NCBI GenBank assembly: GCA_039654915.1
Contig: CM077593.1
Coordinates: 38,720,501-38,784,500, forward strand
Reading direction: 5' to 3'
DNA length: 64,000 nucleotides
From: Aquilaria yunnanensis
Lineage: Eukaryota; Streptophyta; Magnoliopsida; Malvales; Thymelaeaceae
Within the stretch, counting starts at the first letter, position 1, and every line of letters begins with the position of its first letter. The position numbers and the translations under genes were made by a program. Below the pieces are notes generated by a model. The model saw nothing but the letters and a program-made list of their open reading frames with translations, was not told where the DNA came from and did no database searches. Positions 1 to 11,554 of this stretch are shown here, one piece after another.

Positions 1-132
1 GGTTCGGGAGGCATGTCCTCTATTTCTACGCAGCGGTTGACACGCGGCTTCTTGCCATTGGAAGAGAGACGCGTCATTTACAGAGGGCGCGCCTTTTCGG
101 GTGCAGCGGGCAGTTACGGCGACGGTTCGCCT

Positions 133-185
133 CCAATGGGTACTTATGATCTCTTTTCGGCTCCCCACCTTTGGCCTATAAATAG
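133..185 (+). promoter_or_regulatory. aORF promoter of element A (CCAAT and TATA boxes)
   Basis: A CCAAT motif at 133-137 and TATAAATAG at 177-185 lie about 290 bp before the aORF start codon. The same TATA box recurs in B (18666), C (30008) and, as TATATATGG, in the diverged D (41918). It is on the strand opposite to gag-pol and outside the LTR, so it would drive the aORF independently. This is inference from motif and position; no transcript is seen. Confidence 0.6.
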
Positions 186-3182
186 CCCATTCCATCATAA
201 GTCCCACTTACTATTTTTCTGCTCTCTCTGCTTTGCCCTCTGTTCTTGTGTTTTATCTTGCTTTCTGTGGCGGAGCTTCTTTAATCAGAGCTTTTCCTAC
301 CAACTTTCACGACGGCGTCCTCAGGCAAATCTTTTGGTGGGTTTTGATTTCCAGAGTACTCTGATTCCTCTGTTTTATTGAGTTTTTCTGGAAAACTGTT
401 GTTTTTTTCCAAACTCGTCTTCTGAGTTTTTTCTGGAAACTATTTTCTTTTCCATCTCAAACTCTTTTCTATGTCTATGATGCCTGTTCCCGAGAGCTGG
501 AAACCTCTTATGGCCCATCCTTGCTGTACCACCCCCGCAAAACTAGAGAGGTGGAAGAAAAAATTCTTCCTTCCCTCTTACGCTGTGACCAGGCTGCCTC
601 GTTCTAGCCATTTTGCTTTTTCAAACCGCGGCGACAAGGTTACCGTCTTCCAAGCCCAACTGAAGGCCGGACTTCGGTATCGTCCCCCGAAGGTGGTTTG
701 CGAGTTCTCCCAATTCCATGGCATTGCTGTGAACTAGCTTCCCCCGAACGCGTACTGCTATTTTAACGCCTACCTCTGCATGTGTGGCGTGTTCGGGATA
801 AAGCCCCACTTCATCATTTTCATGCAGTACTACAAGCTCTACGTGGTCCCGAAGGGTGGCTTCTATTTCCTGCTGCCTTGGGGATCCGGGAGCAAAAAAT
901 TCACCTTCACCTTCGACACGAAGGATAGCTGGCGGGGGTGGCAGCCTAAGTTCTTTTTCCTGAAGGTGGATAAGAACTGGTCTGATGTCCCGACCAGATG
1001 GGCTCAGGGAGTGCTGAACGCAGACGTCGTTGATCCGAGGATGCTGCTGACCCCACCGTTGGCTTCCGTGTTCGCGGATTTCGACGCCCGCATTCGGGCA
1101 GTCGCTGACTGGGTTCCCGAGGTCTCTCCTCATGCTCTTTACCCCTTTCCTATCAGCTGGAGGTTGATGACTGAAGAAGTCCTTCGGGAGCTGAAAGTGG
1201 TTAAGGAGCACGAGACTGACCTCAATATGCCCGCTCCCGCCATCGCCGGGAAGGACTCCTGGCTGGTCAAGCTCCTTAAGGGGGAGACTTCTTTCGAATC
1301 TTTTGCCGAAAGTGAGTAATCTTCCACCCCTTTATATTTTTTCCTCGGACTTACGCTGATATTTCTTCTCTTTTTCAGAGATGGGCGATGGGGCTGCCGC
1401 CTACTACAAGGCCTTCTTTTCTGGCCAAGTGGAGAAGGGGGAGCAGACAAAGAAGGCGGCTTCCCGAAGAAGGAAGTCGACAGGGGCGGGGTCCTCGGCG
1501 AAGCGAGCTAGGAAGGCTGTCCAGCCCCCTCAGCCAGAGCTTTCGGAAGAAGAAGCTGGCGAAAAGGCTGGTCTTGTTGAAATTTCAGCGGCCGAGGTCC
1601 CCGCTACTTCCGCCGAGGTGCCTCCTCCCGACCTCGAGGCCCCCAGAAACACTGTAGTGGTAGAAGTACCTACTGCCGAGGAGCGGTATCAGCAAAAGGG
1701 TAAGGGTCTTTCTACCGAGGGGCCCGAGGATCCCGAGGACACTGTCTCCGAGGTTCCTCCAGGTATGCCTTCAGGCGAAGTTCAGCTCCTTTGCTTTTCG
1801 CGACTTTTTCTTCTACTCCTAACTTCCTTCTCACTTTCAGAGGAGCCTCTTACTGCTGGCTGGAGGGCCATTCATGAGAGGAAACGGGCCCTGCGCGATG
1901 CCAAAATCCCTGAGGGGAAGATCCCCTTGGAGCCCTTTTGGACAATCACGGAGGATATGAATTTGTTCTCCGACGATTGTCCAAAAATGACAAAGGAGAT
2001 TTGGAAGGGGATGACCACTGACGTCTCCTTCCGGGCCATTGCGGCGGCTCACCCGAGGGATAATACCCTCGCCGCAAAATTCACCGAGCATGCTGCTCAG
2101 GTATAGTCTTTACACTCTTTTTCCTCAATTTTCTAAGTGTTTAGACTTGTACTTGTTACGGCCCTTCTAGAGGGAGGTAAGGACTTTAGAATTTAGTTTA
2201 GAAGTTTAATTTAAGTTTGCCTAGCAAGAATTAAGAAGTTTGCCAAAGTTCACTAAGTTCCGACAAGAATAAAGCTCTGAACTAAGTTCAGGGGCAAAAT
2301 GGTAATTTTGCACCCTGAGTGGCCGGGACGAGTCCCGAGTGTTTTAAAATGAATTTTTAGAACTTAACTTTTAACCTTAACTCAAACTCAACAAATAGAC
2401 AAGGATTTAATCAAGAATTGTCAAGTTACAAAGATGGGGGACCTAATTGCACTTAACTTGAAACCTTGGTGATCTTGGTTGCTAAGTGAGGGTTTAAGAA
2501 GGGAAAGAGGGGGAGAAGCTGCCATTAACACGTTCTTAAGCTTCCCTCACTCATTTCTCTCTCAAATTGAACTTGGAATCAAGTGATCTTGGTGTCAAGA
2601 GGCGCAATTAAGGGTGTATAAGCTTGGAGAAGTGATTTTCAAGCTTAAATCCATGTTTTTGAAGCTTGAAAGGGCGTTTTTCTCCATCCCCTGTTTTTGA
2701 ACGAGGTATGATTCATGTTCTTGATTGAATTCGTGTTATTTGGTTGATTGGAAGCTTGGGTTTTGGTTGAAAGATGTGTTTTTGATGTTTAGGAGCTTTG
2801 TTTTGGTTTGAATTTGTGTAGAACTTTGGAAGCTTGTTTGGAAGAGGAAGGGTTCGAATTCTTGCTTGTTCTTGGTGTTAAGGTAAGGGAGAAAGTGTTT
2901 TTAAGTTGTTGGATTGCTTTTGGATTGAAATGGATTGAGAAAGTTGAGTAATTTTTGGGTATGGTATGAAGAAACGTTTTGGGAATTATGATGGACTAGC
3001 TAGATTCGAAGGGTTGGTTTGATGCTTCTAATGCATCATAGTTTGGCTTTGATAGTTGGTTTTGTTCCTTGCAACATGTACTTCATGTGTATGAAATTTG
3101 GTAACTTTTGATGCATGTTTGCTATATGTATTTGGTTGCCAAAGTTCGTAGCAGCAATCGGCCAAATTCTGCATTTCTGCAG

Positions 3183-3311
3183 AATTGGCGACGCGGCGCC
3201 AATTGGCCCGAAAATTGGCGACGCGTCGCCAATTCATTTTTCAAGTCACAGAGCGTTTGTTCGTCGGCGACGCGTCGCCAATTCTTTTTGCCTTTGGCGA
3301 CGCGGCGCCAA
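3183..3311. repeat. Four GC-rich palindromes within solo LTR J
   Basis: The core GGCGACGCG(T/G)CGCC occurs at 3187-3200, 3217-3230, 3266-3279 and 3296-3309. The second copy extends to a perfect 22-bp palindrome (3213-3234). Copies 2 and 3 have a T centre and copies 1 and 4 a G centre, and the start-to-start spacing is 30, 49 and 30 bp, so the block is itself symmetric. The function is unknown; cruciform or protein binding are possibilities. Confidence 0.9.
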
Positions 3312-3738
3312 CACCTAAAAATGGAGGGTTTGACTTTTTGCTGCGTTGACCCGACCGAGACTACGGAAGGCTCGGAACGTGCCTAAGGGTCCGAGGATCC
3401 CGATGGTACTCCGAAACTTCCGAAAGTCCCACCGGAAGTATGAGTTTTCTTGAACTGTTTGAGGTAAGTAAGTTGCTTAGGCAACAAGTAAGGAAACAAA
3501 TGTTGCAATTGAACTTAATTAGCTATCAATAGCTCAGGTGAGAGGTTTAGAACCCTTGTCGGCCTAGCCGTGCCGGAGCCACGAGGCCACGAGGCGAAAC
3601 CTTGTTCATCTAGTTTACATCAAAGAGGCCCTGCGGCCTAGTCTACAAGTCCCATCATAAATTCCCCTGCATAACAATTAGGTGAGAGGTTCTATGTTTG
3701 AATGAGGCTTGCTAAGGTTCGCCCTTGAGCCATATGAT

Positions 3739-3840
3739 AGGTTGCTAAGTGATAGCGCTTGGCCTATATTTCAGGTTGCTAAGTGATTGCGCTTGGCCTG
3801 TATATGTGTCAGGTTGCTAAGTGATTGCACTTGGCCTGAT
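3739..3840. repeat. Three-copy short tandem repeat in LTR J
   Basis: The motif AGGTTGCTAAGTGAT followed by GCGCTTGGCCT (third copy GCACTTGGCCT) starts at 3739, 3773 and 3811, at intervals of 34 and 38 bp. LTR promoters and R regions often hold such degenerate repeats. No function can be assigned. Confidence 0.85.
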
Positions 3841-5338
3841 ACAAAGGACTACTTGAGGAGAGGTCTACCGGCCTAGTATATATATATATGACTAGTACCC
3901 TCATGCTGTGTGAGCTCGCAGCCAGAGTCCTAGTAATTTTTCTTGCAGGTACATCGAAGACCCTTACTGAGAATGTTGAATTCTCACTCCCTGTTTGTTA
4001 TGCAGAGTCTGGAGTAGCAGGACCGGATAATCACTGAGGATTATCACGGTAGTACCTTTTTGTCTGTAAAGGTACGGTAGTTGAGAAACTTTAAGTTTCT
4101 AGCTTGCTTAAGTGTTTAATTGGTCTGTTGGTCAGGCTGTGGTACTAACTTGCTTCTTCCTTTGGCTGCAGAGCCTAGTAGCACTTGGCACAGAACTTGT
4201 GAGACTCGCCACTGGGACAGGAGTCCAAAGTGGGAGTTAGGGTAAAAGATCTCAGCAAAGTCTTGTATTTTGATACAGTACTTTATTTTGCCTCCAGTAT
4301 TTATGTTATAAAGAGTCCTTGACTCAGGGGATTGTTCTCTGGGTGAGAGCATTAGTTACTTATGTATAAATGCTTTCACGAGCGGTGTATGTGTAGTTAA
4401 TCACTCAAAGGTTGATTTTGCTATGCTTTGGCATTTTGTATTTATTTATATAGAATTTTACCTAGCCGGCTAAATGTCTAAATGATTAAATGTTTTATGG
4501 TTTTAATAAACCAAGTCAAAGCATAAGTGCATACATATTGCATTTCTAGGTTAATCAACTAGTAGCATTGGATTTAATCCACACACATAACCAGCTAGCC
4601 AATTACAATCCACCGTGAGACAAACGCTCACAGGGTATCCCGGGCAGGGGCACGGGGATCGTGTCAGTACTAACCTGGACTTTTGCCTTGCCGTAGCTGC
4701 TGGAGTACGCTGGTTACCTCCGAGTTTGGGTGGCCAGAGAGGCTGCCTTCAAGGATGCGACTTCGCAGGAACTCAGTGAAGCGAAGGCTTCGCTTGCGAA
4801 GGCGGTCGCCAGCAACCAGCAGCTGGCAGCGGATTGTTCTCAGCAAATCGCCGCCGTTCGGGAGGAGTTCTCGAAGAAGAGAGAAGAACTTGAAAAAGAC
4901 TCCTCCCGGAAGATTGCCGACCTCGGCGACCAAGTAAAGGGGCTGCTCGCCGCCAACGGAGATCTTGTCAAGGACAAGGCTGTTTCTGACAGTCTTGCGG
5001 CGAGATTGACGGATGAGAACAATGCTCTCCGAGCCGAGGTCGAGGCTCTGAAGAAGGAGTCCGGAGGGACGCTGGGGATAAGCGAGCTGGAGGAGGAGAT
5101 TGCTGAGCTGAGGGACGAGCTCAACGACCTTGGCGTTCAAAAACATACTTCTGATCAAATGGCCAAGGTCGCCTTTCAGGACGGCTTCGGCCTTGCTCGG
5201 CACCAAGTCCTGCAGAGGTTCCCAGATTTGGACCTCTCTTTTCTAGAGGGCCTAGATATTCCTGAGGGACCTCGGTGGCAGTGGTCCAAGGTCGAGCATC
5301 TGAAGCTTCCTGGTCTTCGTCCGCCCGGCTCTCCCTAG

Positions 5339-6108
5339 TTTGTTTTAAGGCTCCTCTTATTTTTCTCCTTTGTGCTCCTTCTTTGGGCACTTCTTTTGTA
5401 AGGCAGCATTTGCTTTAAATGAACAATCTTTTGGCTAAGTCCTTTCTTGCAAGTTTCTTCATTTCCACTGTCCCGAACACGTTTGCTCAAGAGACTTTCG
5501 GAAAACCTGCAACCAAAGAAACTTTTTACCTTCCTTTGTCCCGAGTGTGCTCGCTCAAGAGACTTTCTGGAAAGTTTGTAAAAATTTGGCTAAGTCTTTT
5601 GCAGGCTTTTTGTTCCCTTTTATCCCGAACATGTTCGCTCAAGGGACTTCGAAAAACCTTCAGCCAAATTTTTCTGTCTTCCTATTGTCCCGAGCATATT
5701 TGCTCAAGGGACTTAGGAAAATTTTCACGAGATTGCTCATTTCCCTTTTTCCCGAGCACGTTCGCTCAAGTGTGTTTGAAAATTACCTCTGCCTTTGTTT
5801 TGGCGTGTACTTTTGCGAGATTCTTGCTTTCCCTTTTTCCCGAGCATGTTCGCTCAAGGGTGTTCGACAAATTTTCTCTGCACTGATTATGCCGAGTACC
5901 TTTGCAAGATTCTTGTTTCCCATTTTTCCCGAGCATAGTCGCTCAAGGGACTTCGGGAAGTCACATCTGCTTTTTTCATGGCGAGCACCTTCGCGGAATT
6001 CTGTCTTGGACAATTTGGTATACATAAGAATTTTTCTCAAGACCATTCTTCTCCAGACCATTCTGTACTTAGAATATTTCTTGTACAATATATCTCCTGC
6101 GCTCAACC
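5339..6108. repeat. Convergent spacer of element A with seven hairpin repeats
   Basis: This noncoding spacer lies between the aORF stop and the end of pol on the other strand. A unit made of CCCGAGC, a short loop, then GCTCAAGGG recurs at 5472, 5540, 5624, 5689, 5751, 5839 and 5928 (intervals 62-89 bp). The arms CCCGAGC and GCTCAAGGG pair with a two-base bulge, so each unit can fold. The array is shared by A, B and C, while D has only one unit. It may influence 3' end formation on either strand, which is inference. Confidence 0.75.
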
Positions 6109-7650
6109 TTAGGCGTAGAATTTTTTCAAGGCGTCTGAATGCCAAGTGTTTTTCAATTCTACGCCTTCGGCCTCGCCAAGCTTGTACACGCCTTTTCATA
6201 CTTCGGCGAGAACCAGATAAGGTCCTTCCCAATTTGCGCGAAGTACTCCGTGAGATGGCCTTCGGGGTGCAAAGTCGGCCTTTCGGAGAACGAGGTCTCC
6301 TTTTTTGATTTCTTTTGGCCTGGCTTTTAAGTTGATAGCCGCGGCCACTCTTTGCTGGAAAGCTTTTCTCCTCAGCTCGGCTATTTCTCTGTGTTCGGCC
6401 ACAAGGTCGAGCTTAGTTCTCAGACCGAGGTCGTTTCCGCCTTCATCAAATACTTGCACCCGTATTGAAGGCTGAACTATCTCTATTGGGATAATGGCCT
6501 CTGTTCCGAAGACGAGTGAGAAGGGAGTTTCCCCTGTGGCTCTTCGTGGCATCGTTCGGTAGCTCCACAATACACTTTGGAGTTCTCCTGGCCATTTCCC
6601 CTTGGCTTCCCCAAGTCTCTTTTTCAGGCCATCTTTTATGGTCCTGTTTGATACTTCCACCTGCCCATTGCTTTGGGGGTGAGCTACTGGGGCGAAGTGC
6701 ATCTTTATTCCGAGGTCGCTGATGAATTCCTGGAATCCTTTGTCTATGAACTGGGATCCATTATCAGCTACTAGTACCCTCGGTATGCCAAATCTGCATA
6801 TGATGTTCTTCCATACGAACTTCTGCACTTCTTTTGCCGAGATAGTTGCTAGTGGTTCTGCCTCTACCCACTTTGAGAAATAGTCCACTGCTACCACGCA
6901 GAACTTCACGCCTCCGGGCGCTGTGGGGAGTGGCCCAATAAGGTCTATACCCCAGACTGCGAAGGGCCAAGGATAGTCTGCCGACGTTACCATTTCCGAG
7001 GGTATCCTCTGGATTTTTGCATGTCTCTGGCAACTACCGCACTTCTGGACGACCTGCCTTGCGTCCTTTCTCAGGGTAGGCCAGAAGTATCCTTGGCGGA
7101 GTATCACTGCTGCAAGCGCATCAGTTCCAATGTGCGAGCCGCACATGCCTTCGTGAACTTCTTCGAGGACCATCTCAGTATCCTCTTCGCCCACACATCT
7201 CTGCAGCGGATTTGCATATCCTTGCCGATATAACTCTTCACCAATCAGGAAGAATCTTCCGGCGCGTCTTCGCAGTCTTGCAGCATTGCCGGCGTCTTCG
7301 GGAAGCTCATTCTCTGCGAGGTATCTCTTTATGGGGTCCTTCCACCCTGTTCCCGAGGTCGTTACGCTTAGCACGGAGATGTTTGGATGGTCTAGCACCT
7401 CGGTGTATGTTTTGGACTTCGCTAAGCAATCTGCCTCAGTGTTATTCCGCCAGGGTACATTTTCGATCCGCACGGCGTCAAACTCTTGGATGAGTTTTGT
7501 TACCAGCTCGTGGTATTTTGCCAAGATTGGGTCCTTCGCCCCATAATCTCCTGCCGTCCGCCGAACTACCAGCTGGGAATCGCTGTGAGCCCTTAAGTTT
7601 CTCACGCCAATCTTTCTGGCCAAGCGTAATCCCGCTATGAGGGCTTAATA
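6109..7650 (-). pseudogene. Element A pol, second RNase H and integrase part
   Basis: The minus-strand frame continues from the gag-pol ORF after two stops in RNase H (TAA 7645-7647, TAG 7651-7653, where B and C have GAA and GAG). It encodes the rest of the second RNase H (SDSQLVV, NNTEADCLA). The integrase follows, with an H-H-C-C zinc region (VHEGMCGSHIG to KCGSCQRH), a D-D-E core (WGIDLIG, VADNGSQF, NGQVEVSNRT) and a C-terminal GPY motif (NWEGPYLV). A third stop at 6196-6198 is CGA changed to TGA, after which the frame continues to 6109. There is no chromodomain, as expected for Tat. Confidence 0.9.
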
Positions 7651-10600
7651 CTAAGCCACATTATTGGTGACGTTGAAGCTGAACTTGATACCCTTCTTCA
7701 CCTCTAGGCCTTCGGGTCCCCTGATAACTATTCCAGCTCCCTGGTGTTCGGACCCCGAGGCTCCGTCAACATGCAAGGTCCATTCTGGCTCACCTTCTTT
7801 CGGATCTGAATGGTTCTCCTCAGTGGTGGGTATTTCGGCGATAAAATCTGCCAATGCTTGGGCTTTTATGGCCTTCCGAGGCTCATACGTGATTTCATGT
7901 TCGCCAAGCTCTATGCACCACTTGGAGAGCCTTCCCGAATGATCAACTCTCTTCATAACATCCCGTAGTGGTATACTACTTCGGACGATGATGGGGTGAG
8001 CCTGGAAATATGGTCGCAGTCTTCTTCCTACAAGCACCAAGGCGTATATAGCTTTTTGAAGCAAAGGGTACCTGACTTCGGCGCCATGCAGGGACTTGTT
8101 GACGTAGTAGACCGGCCATTGTTTCGGCCCATCTTCTTTCACCAGGACCGAGCTCACGGCCTTTTCTGTGACGGCGAGGTACAGTACGAGGGGTTCTCCC
8201 TCCCGAGGTTGTCGCAGAGTCGGCAGGTTGGCCAGGTAGACTCTGAGTTCTTCCCAGGCCTTTTGGCAATCTTCATCCCAAGGATGATTGTTTCTTCCGA
8301 GGTCACCTTCCATCTTTGCTGCCTTTGTGAGGACTTTGAAGAAAGGTCTACACCTATCTCCGTACCTGGAAATAAACCTGCTCAGAGAGGTTATTCTTCC
8401 GGTTAGTCTCTGCACTGTGGCAGGAGTTCGGAACTCAAGCAGAGCCTTAATCTTCTCAGGATTGGCGTCAATGCCTCTTTCGGATACCATGTACCCAAGG
8501 AATTTTCCCGAGGTCACGCCGAAGATACACTTCTCGGGATTAAGGCGAATCCCGAAGGCTCTGAGCTTTTGGAAGGTTTCCTCCAAATCTGCAACGTGGT
8601 AGCCGGGCAGCTTGCTTTTGACTGTCATATCATCAACATATACCTCCATGTTTCTCCCCATTTGGTCCTTGAAGACCTTGTTCATCAGTCTCTGGTAGGT
8701 GGCTCCTGCATTTTTGAGCCCGAAGGGCATTCTGACATAGCAGTACGTTCCTCCCTCGGTGATGAAGGCAGTTTTCTCTTCATCTTCGGGGTCCATCCTT
8801 ATCTGATGGTAGCCGCTGAAGGCATCTAGGAAGCTTAGGAGCCCGTATTCGGCCATTGAATCTACCAGTTGATCTATTGGCGGGAGGGGAAATGAGTCTT
8901 TTGGGCAAGCATCGTTCAAGTTTCTGAAATCAATGCACATCCGGAGTTTGCTGCTACGTTCTTTTGTGGTGATGACCACGTTGCTTAACCATTCGGGGTA
9001 TTTTACCTCCCTGATAACTTCAGCATCCAATAGGTGCTGGACTTCGGTTTTCATGAAGTTGCTTTTGTGGGCTGAGATGCTTCGTTTCTTTTGCCTGATA
9101 GGTTTTGCTTCCGGGCTTACTTTGAGGCTGTGCTGTATTATGCCAGGGTTCACTCCTGGCATGTCTTTCGGCGAGTAGGCAAACAGATCTTTATTTTTCA
9201 GCAGAAAGGATACAAGATTTTCCTTGTCACCTTTGGCCAAGCTCTTCCCTATTCGGGTAGATTGTCCTGGGACAAGATCTACTGCCTCCATTTCTGCTTC
9301 TGCGGGATCTCCTTCTTTGCCTTTCTCCTGTGCCTTTGCCTCCACCGTTTGTGTAGAGTTGTTTGCCGGAGCCTTTCGTGCTTTTACAAACACCTTTCTT
9401 ACCTCGGCTTGGTCGATGAAGACCTCTGCATCTCCATCCTTGGTGGCGAATGTGACAGTCAAGTACTTCACATCGGGGCAAATGTGCAGGTTCCCCTGAG
9501 TCTGCCTTCCAAGGATGGCGTTGTACGAAGATGGGACGTCCATGACGATGAATCTTGCCATTGTGGACGCGTACAACTCAGCTGCTCCGTCTACCGAAGT
9601 GCCTTTCATCATCAAGGGGAGGTCGATCCATCCGAGGACGGGAAGTTCGGATGGCCCAATGCCGAAGGTGGGCGTGGTGACAGATTTAAGCTCGCTGCTG
9701 GAGATGCCCAAGCTCGGCAGTAAGTGCGAGAATAGGACGTCAGCATTTGAGCCATCATCAAGCAACACTCTCTTGACGTCCCAGTTCCCTATTCTCGCCA
9801 TTATCAGCAGCGGGTCGTCGTGGGGGAGGACGACGGTGGAGCCATCTTTGCGAGCCAGTTTCTTTGATGGACTTTGATACTCCATAACTGCAATTTCTCT
9901 GGCCTTCCGCTTTCTTTCCGAGGATGGGAGCCCCGTGGTGATGGTTTGGATGACCCCTACTGGAGGTGGAAGGCGCCTTTTTGGACTTCTGTTTCTCCGC
10001 CTGTCGGAGTCATAGTCCTCATTTTCGGCCCTCTCTTCCTCCTCTTTTCTGTCTTTTGGGGAGGGCATCCGCAGGTATTTGCGAAGTTGGCCCTGTTTGA
10101 TCAGCGACTCTATGTACTTCTTCAGCTGGAAGCCGTCTTCGGTGTCATGACCGTGGTCGCGATGAAACTGGCAGAACTTCTTGGCATTCTTCTTATTATC
10201 GGCGGCCATGGCCTTTGGCCGCCGAATCTGCGTCCCTTGCCTTTCCAGCGCCATGAGAATGTTGGTCCGTGTCGTGCTCAAGGGCGTGAAACTTTGAGGT
10301 TTCCTTCCTCGCATTCGTCGTGGTCGGCCTGTGTGTTCAGAAAGATGCCGAGCTTGCTGACTGGACCCTTCGGCGCGGTGATGATCAGACTTCGGCCCCG
10401 CCATCCTCAATTCCTCGGCTGTCATGTGCTGCTCTGCCCTTCGGTAAAACTCTCCGAGGGTCTCCGGAGGGTCCTTTGAGAACTCGAAGAACAGCTGTGA
10501 GTCACGCCGAAGGCCCCGTGTCATAGCGAGGATGCGGATTTCGGGCCGGAAGTCCGGGACGCTGAGTGCTTCCCTGTTGAATCGTTCGACATAGTCTCGG

Positions 10601-11385
10601 ATTGTCTCTCCGTTTCTCTGCTCTATGTCGAACATCTGCACAGGCATTTTGGCCGTCGGCCTGCTACCAATGAACTGCTGGGTGAAGGCTGTGGACAACT
10701 CCTGGAACTCAGTGATAGTCCTTGGGGGCAAGGAATTGTACCAAGCTGTTGCTGGGCCCGTGAGGGTGACTTCGAAGCATTTGCACATGGTAGCGTCATC
10801 AGCTCCGTGCTTTATCATGCTCCGTCTGTACTTCATCAGATGGGCCTGTGGATCAGTCCGGCCATCATAGATCTCCAGCCTAGGCACTCTGAAGTCGCCT
10901 GGCATAGCTGCCTCAACGACGGCGCGAATAAACGGGGAGTCATCCTCGCATAATGCCCCCGACAGCCTATCCCAAACGGGTTTTCTGGCCACTTGCTTCT
11001 CCACTTTGTCCAGCCGTGCCAATATCCTTTCCATAAGCGCAGTGGCGCTAGGACCATTTTCGCGGGAGGGAGATCGACGGCGCCTCTTCGGGGAGCGAGT
11101 TCGGCGCGGAGGGGTCAGGGACCTCGCCTCGGGTGACCAGCTGCTTCGCTGTGAGACTCTCGGTCGCTTGGACCCGGTTTGTCCCACAGGCCGTTTCCCG
11201 AGGGCTACATCTTCTGTGGATGATTCTCCGTGAGGCTCTCCCGAGGGCGTAGACTTGGGGCTTCTCTCCCGAGGGCGTGCTGATGAGGAGGGTTTCTGGG
11301 CCTGTGACTGCTGTGGCCATCTTCGGTCGATCTGCTGAGTCATTTCAGCAACGACCGAGCGCTGAAAGTCCCTCAAGAAGCTCAT
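7651..11385 (-). pseudogene. Element A gag-protease-reverse transcriptase-RNase H polyprotein
   Basis: One long frame covers gag to the start of the second RNase H. From the ATG at 11385 (MSFLRDFQRS) it holds a Ser/Arg-rich N-terminal part, a Retrotrans_gag domain (around DFRVPRLEIYDGR to NREALSVPDF), a zinc-knuckle-like CQFHRDHGHDTED, and protease (LLDDGSNADVLF). RT follows (LLSFLDAFSGYHQIRM, YVDDM), then the gypsy RNase H and the start of the second RNase H (WTLHVDGASGSEH). The frame stays open upstream through the PBS into the LTR, with ATGs at 11586 and further up. Relative to B and C, three residues (KDV) are missing in RT after PATV. It ends at stop codons in RNase H. Confidence 0.92.
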
Positions 11386-11536
11386 GGTGATTACCAGAGG
11401 GCGGTCCTCCTCGGGCGTAGAAGTCTCTGGGAGTGTCTGCTCAGCGGCCGGTTGTATCTCAGGCGCGGACGAGGACCTTGGGAGTCCCTTGTCCTTAGAA
11501 CGCCGAGTCTCAACGACGGCGATTTGCGAGCGGGTT

Positions 11537-11552
11537 CCCACAGACGGCGCCA
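11537..11552 (-). promoter_or_regulatory. Primer-binding site of element A
   Basis: On the minus strand TGGCGCCGTCTGTGGG begins two bases after the LTR. The first nine bases match the complement of the 3' end of plant tRNA-Asp as used by Athila-like elements; the remainder differs, so the primer tRNA is uncertain. The same site is in B (24950-24965) and C (38857-38872). Confidence 0.7.
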
Positions 11553-11554
11553 AA

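Larger units (their letters stand above)
2154..4666. mobile_element. Solo LTR J (about 2.5 kb) with gtact target duplication
   Basis: The insert begins TGTTACGGCCC and ends GGATCGTGTCA, and is flanked by gtact at 2149-2153 and 4667-4671. The uninterrupted sequence is seen in element C near 31981. No coding domain, primer-binding site or purine tract is present, so it is a solo LTR. The length and the TGTTACG..CGTGTCA ends resemble Tekay/Del-type chromovirus LTRs, but that family assignment is inference. It contains palindromes (3183-3311), short tandem repeats (3739-3840) and a TA microsatellite near 3877-3889. Confidence 0.85.
471..5338 (+). pseudogene. Antisense aORF of element A, four exons, one nonsense codon, intron 3 holds solo LTR J
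   Basis: Proposed exons are 471-1311, 1379-1762, 1841-2100 and 4697-5338, all with GT..AG introns; the spliced length is 2127 nt (708 aa). Exon 1 encodes a domain resembling PF04195 (motifs AGLRY, PPNAY, MQYYKLYVVPKGGFYF, KFFFLKV). Exon 2 starts with MGDGAAAYYKA and carries a basic patch (KKAASRRRK, AKRARK), followed by an acidic Pro/Glu stretch. Exon 3 holds a conserved block (GWRAIHERKRALRDA, FWTITEDMN). Exon 4 is a long coiled coil ending in a conserved FQDGF-LARHQVLQRFPDLDLSFL region. A CAG-to-TAG change at 735-737 breaks exon 1. The 2.5-kb insert J lies wholly within intron 3, so splicing could still remove it. The function is unknown; extra antisense ORFs are known in some Tat elements such as maize Grande. 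Confidence 0.8.

Noticed and set aside
621..1211. Long minus-strand ORF opposite aORF exon 1 (also at 30492-31043)
   Set aside because: It is the reverse frame of a GC-rich exon with clear homology on the plus strand; it has no domain and its ends differ between copies.
5470..5960. CRISPR-like array
   Set aside because: Units and spacing vary, there are no unique spacers of fixed length, and the context is a plant retrotransposon.
5419..6308. Plus-strand ORFs of 155 and 253 codons across the hairpin spacer
   Set aside because: They arise from the tandem repeat and run into antisense integrase; the frame and ends differ in B and C.
7996..10479. Many plus-strand ORFs of 80-210 codons opposite gag-pol in A, B, C and D
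   Set aside because: They are shadows of the gag-pol frame, keep no domain and are low-complexity by translation.
11537..11552. PBS as a perfect tRNA-Asp site
   Set aside because: Only the first nine bases agree with the tRNA-Asp complement as I know it, so the primer is left open.
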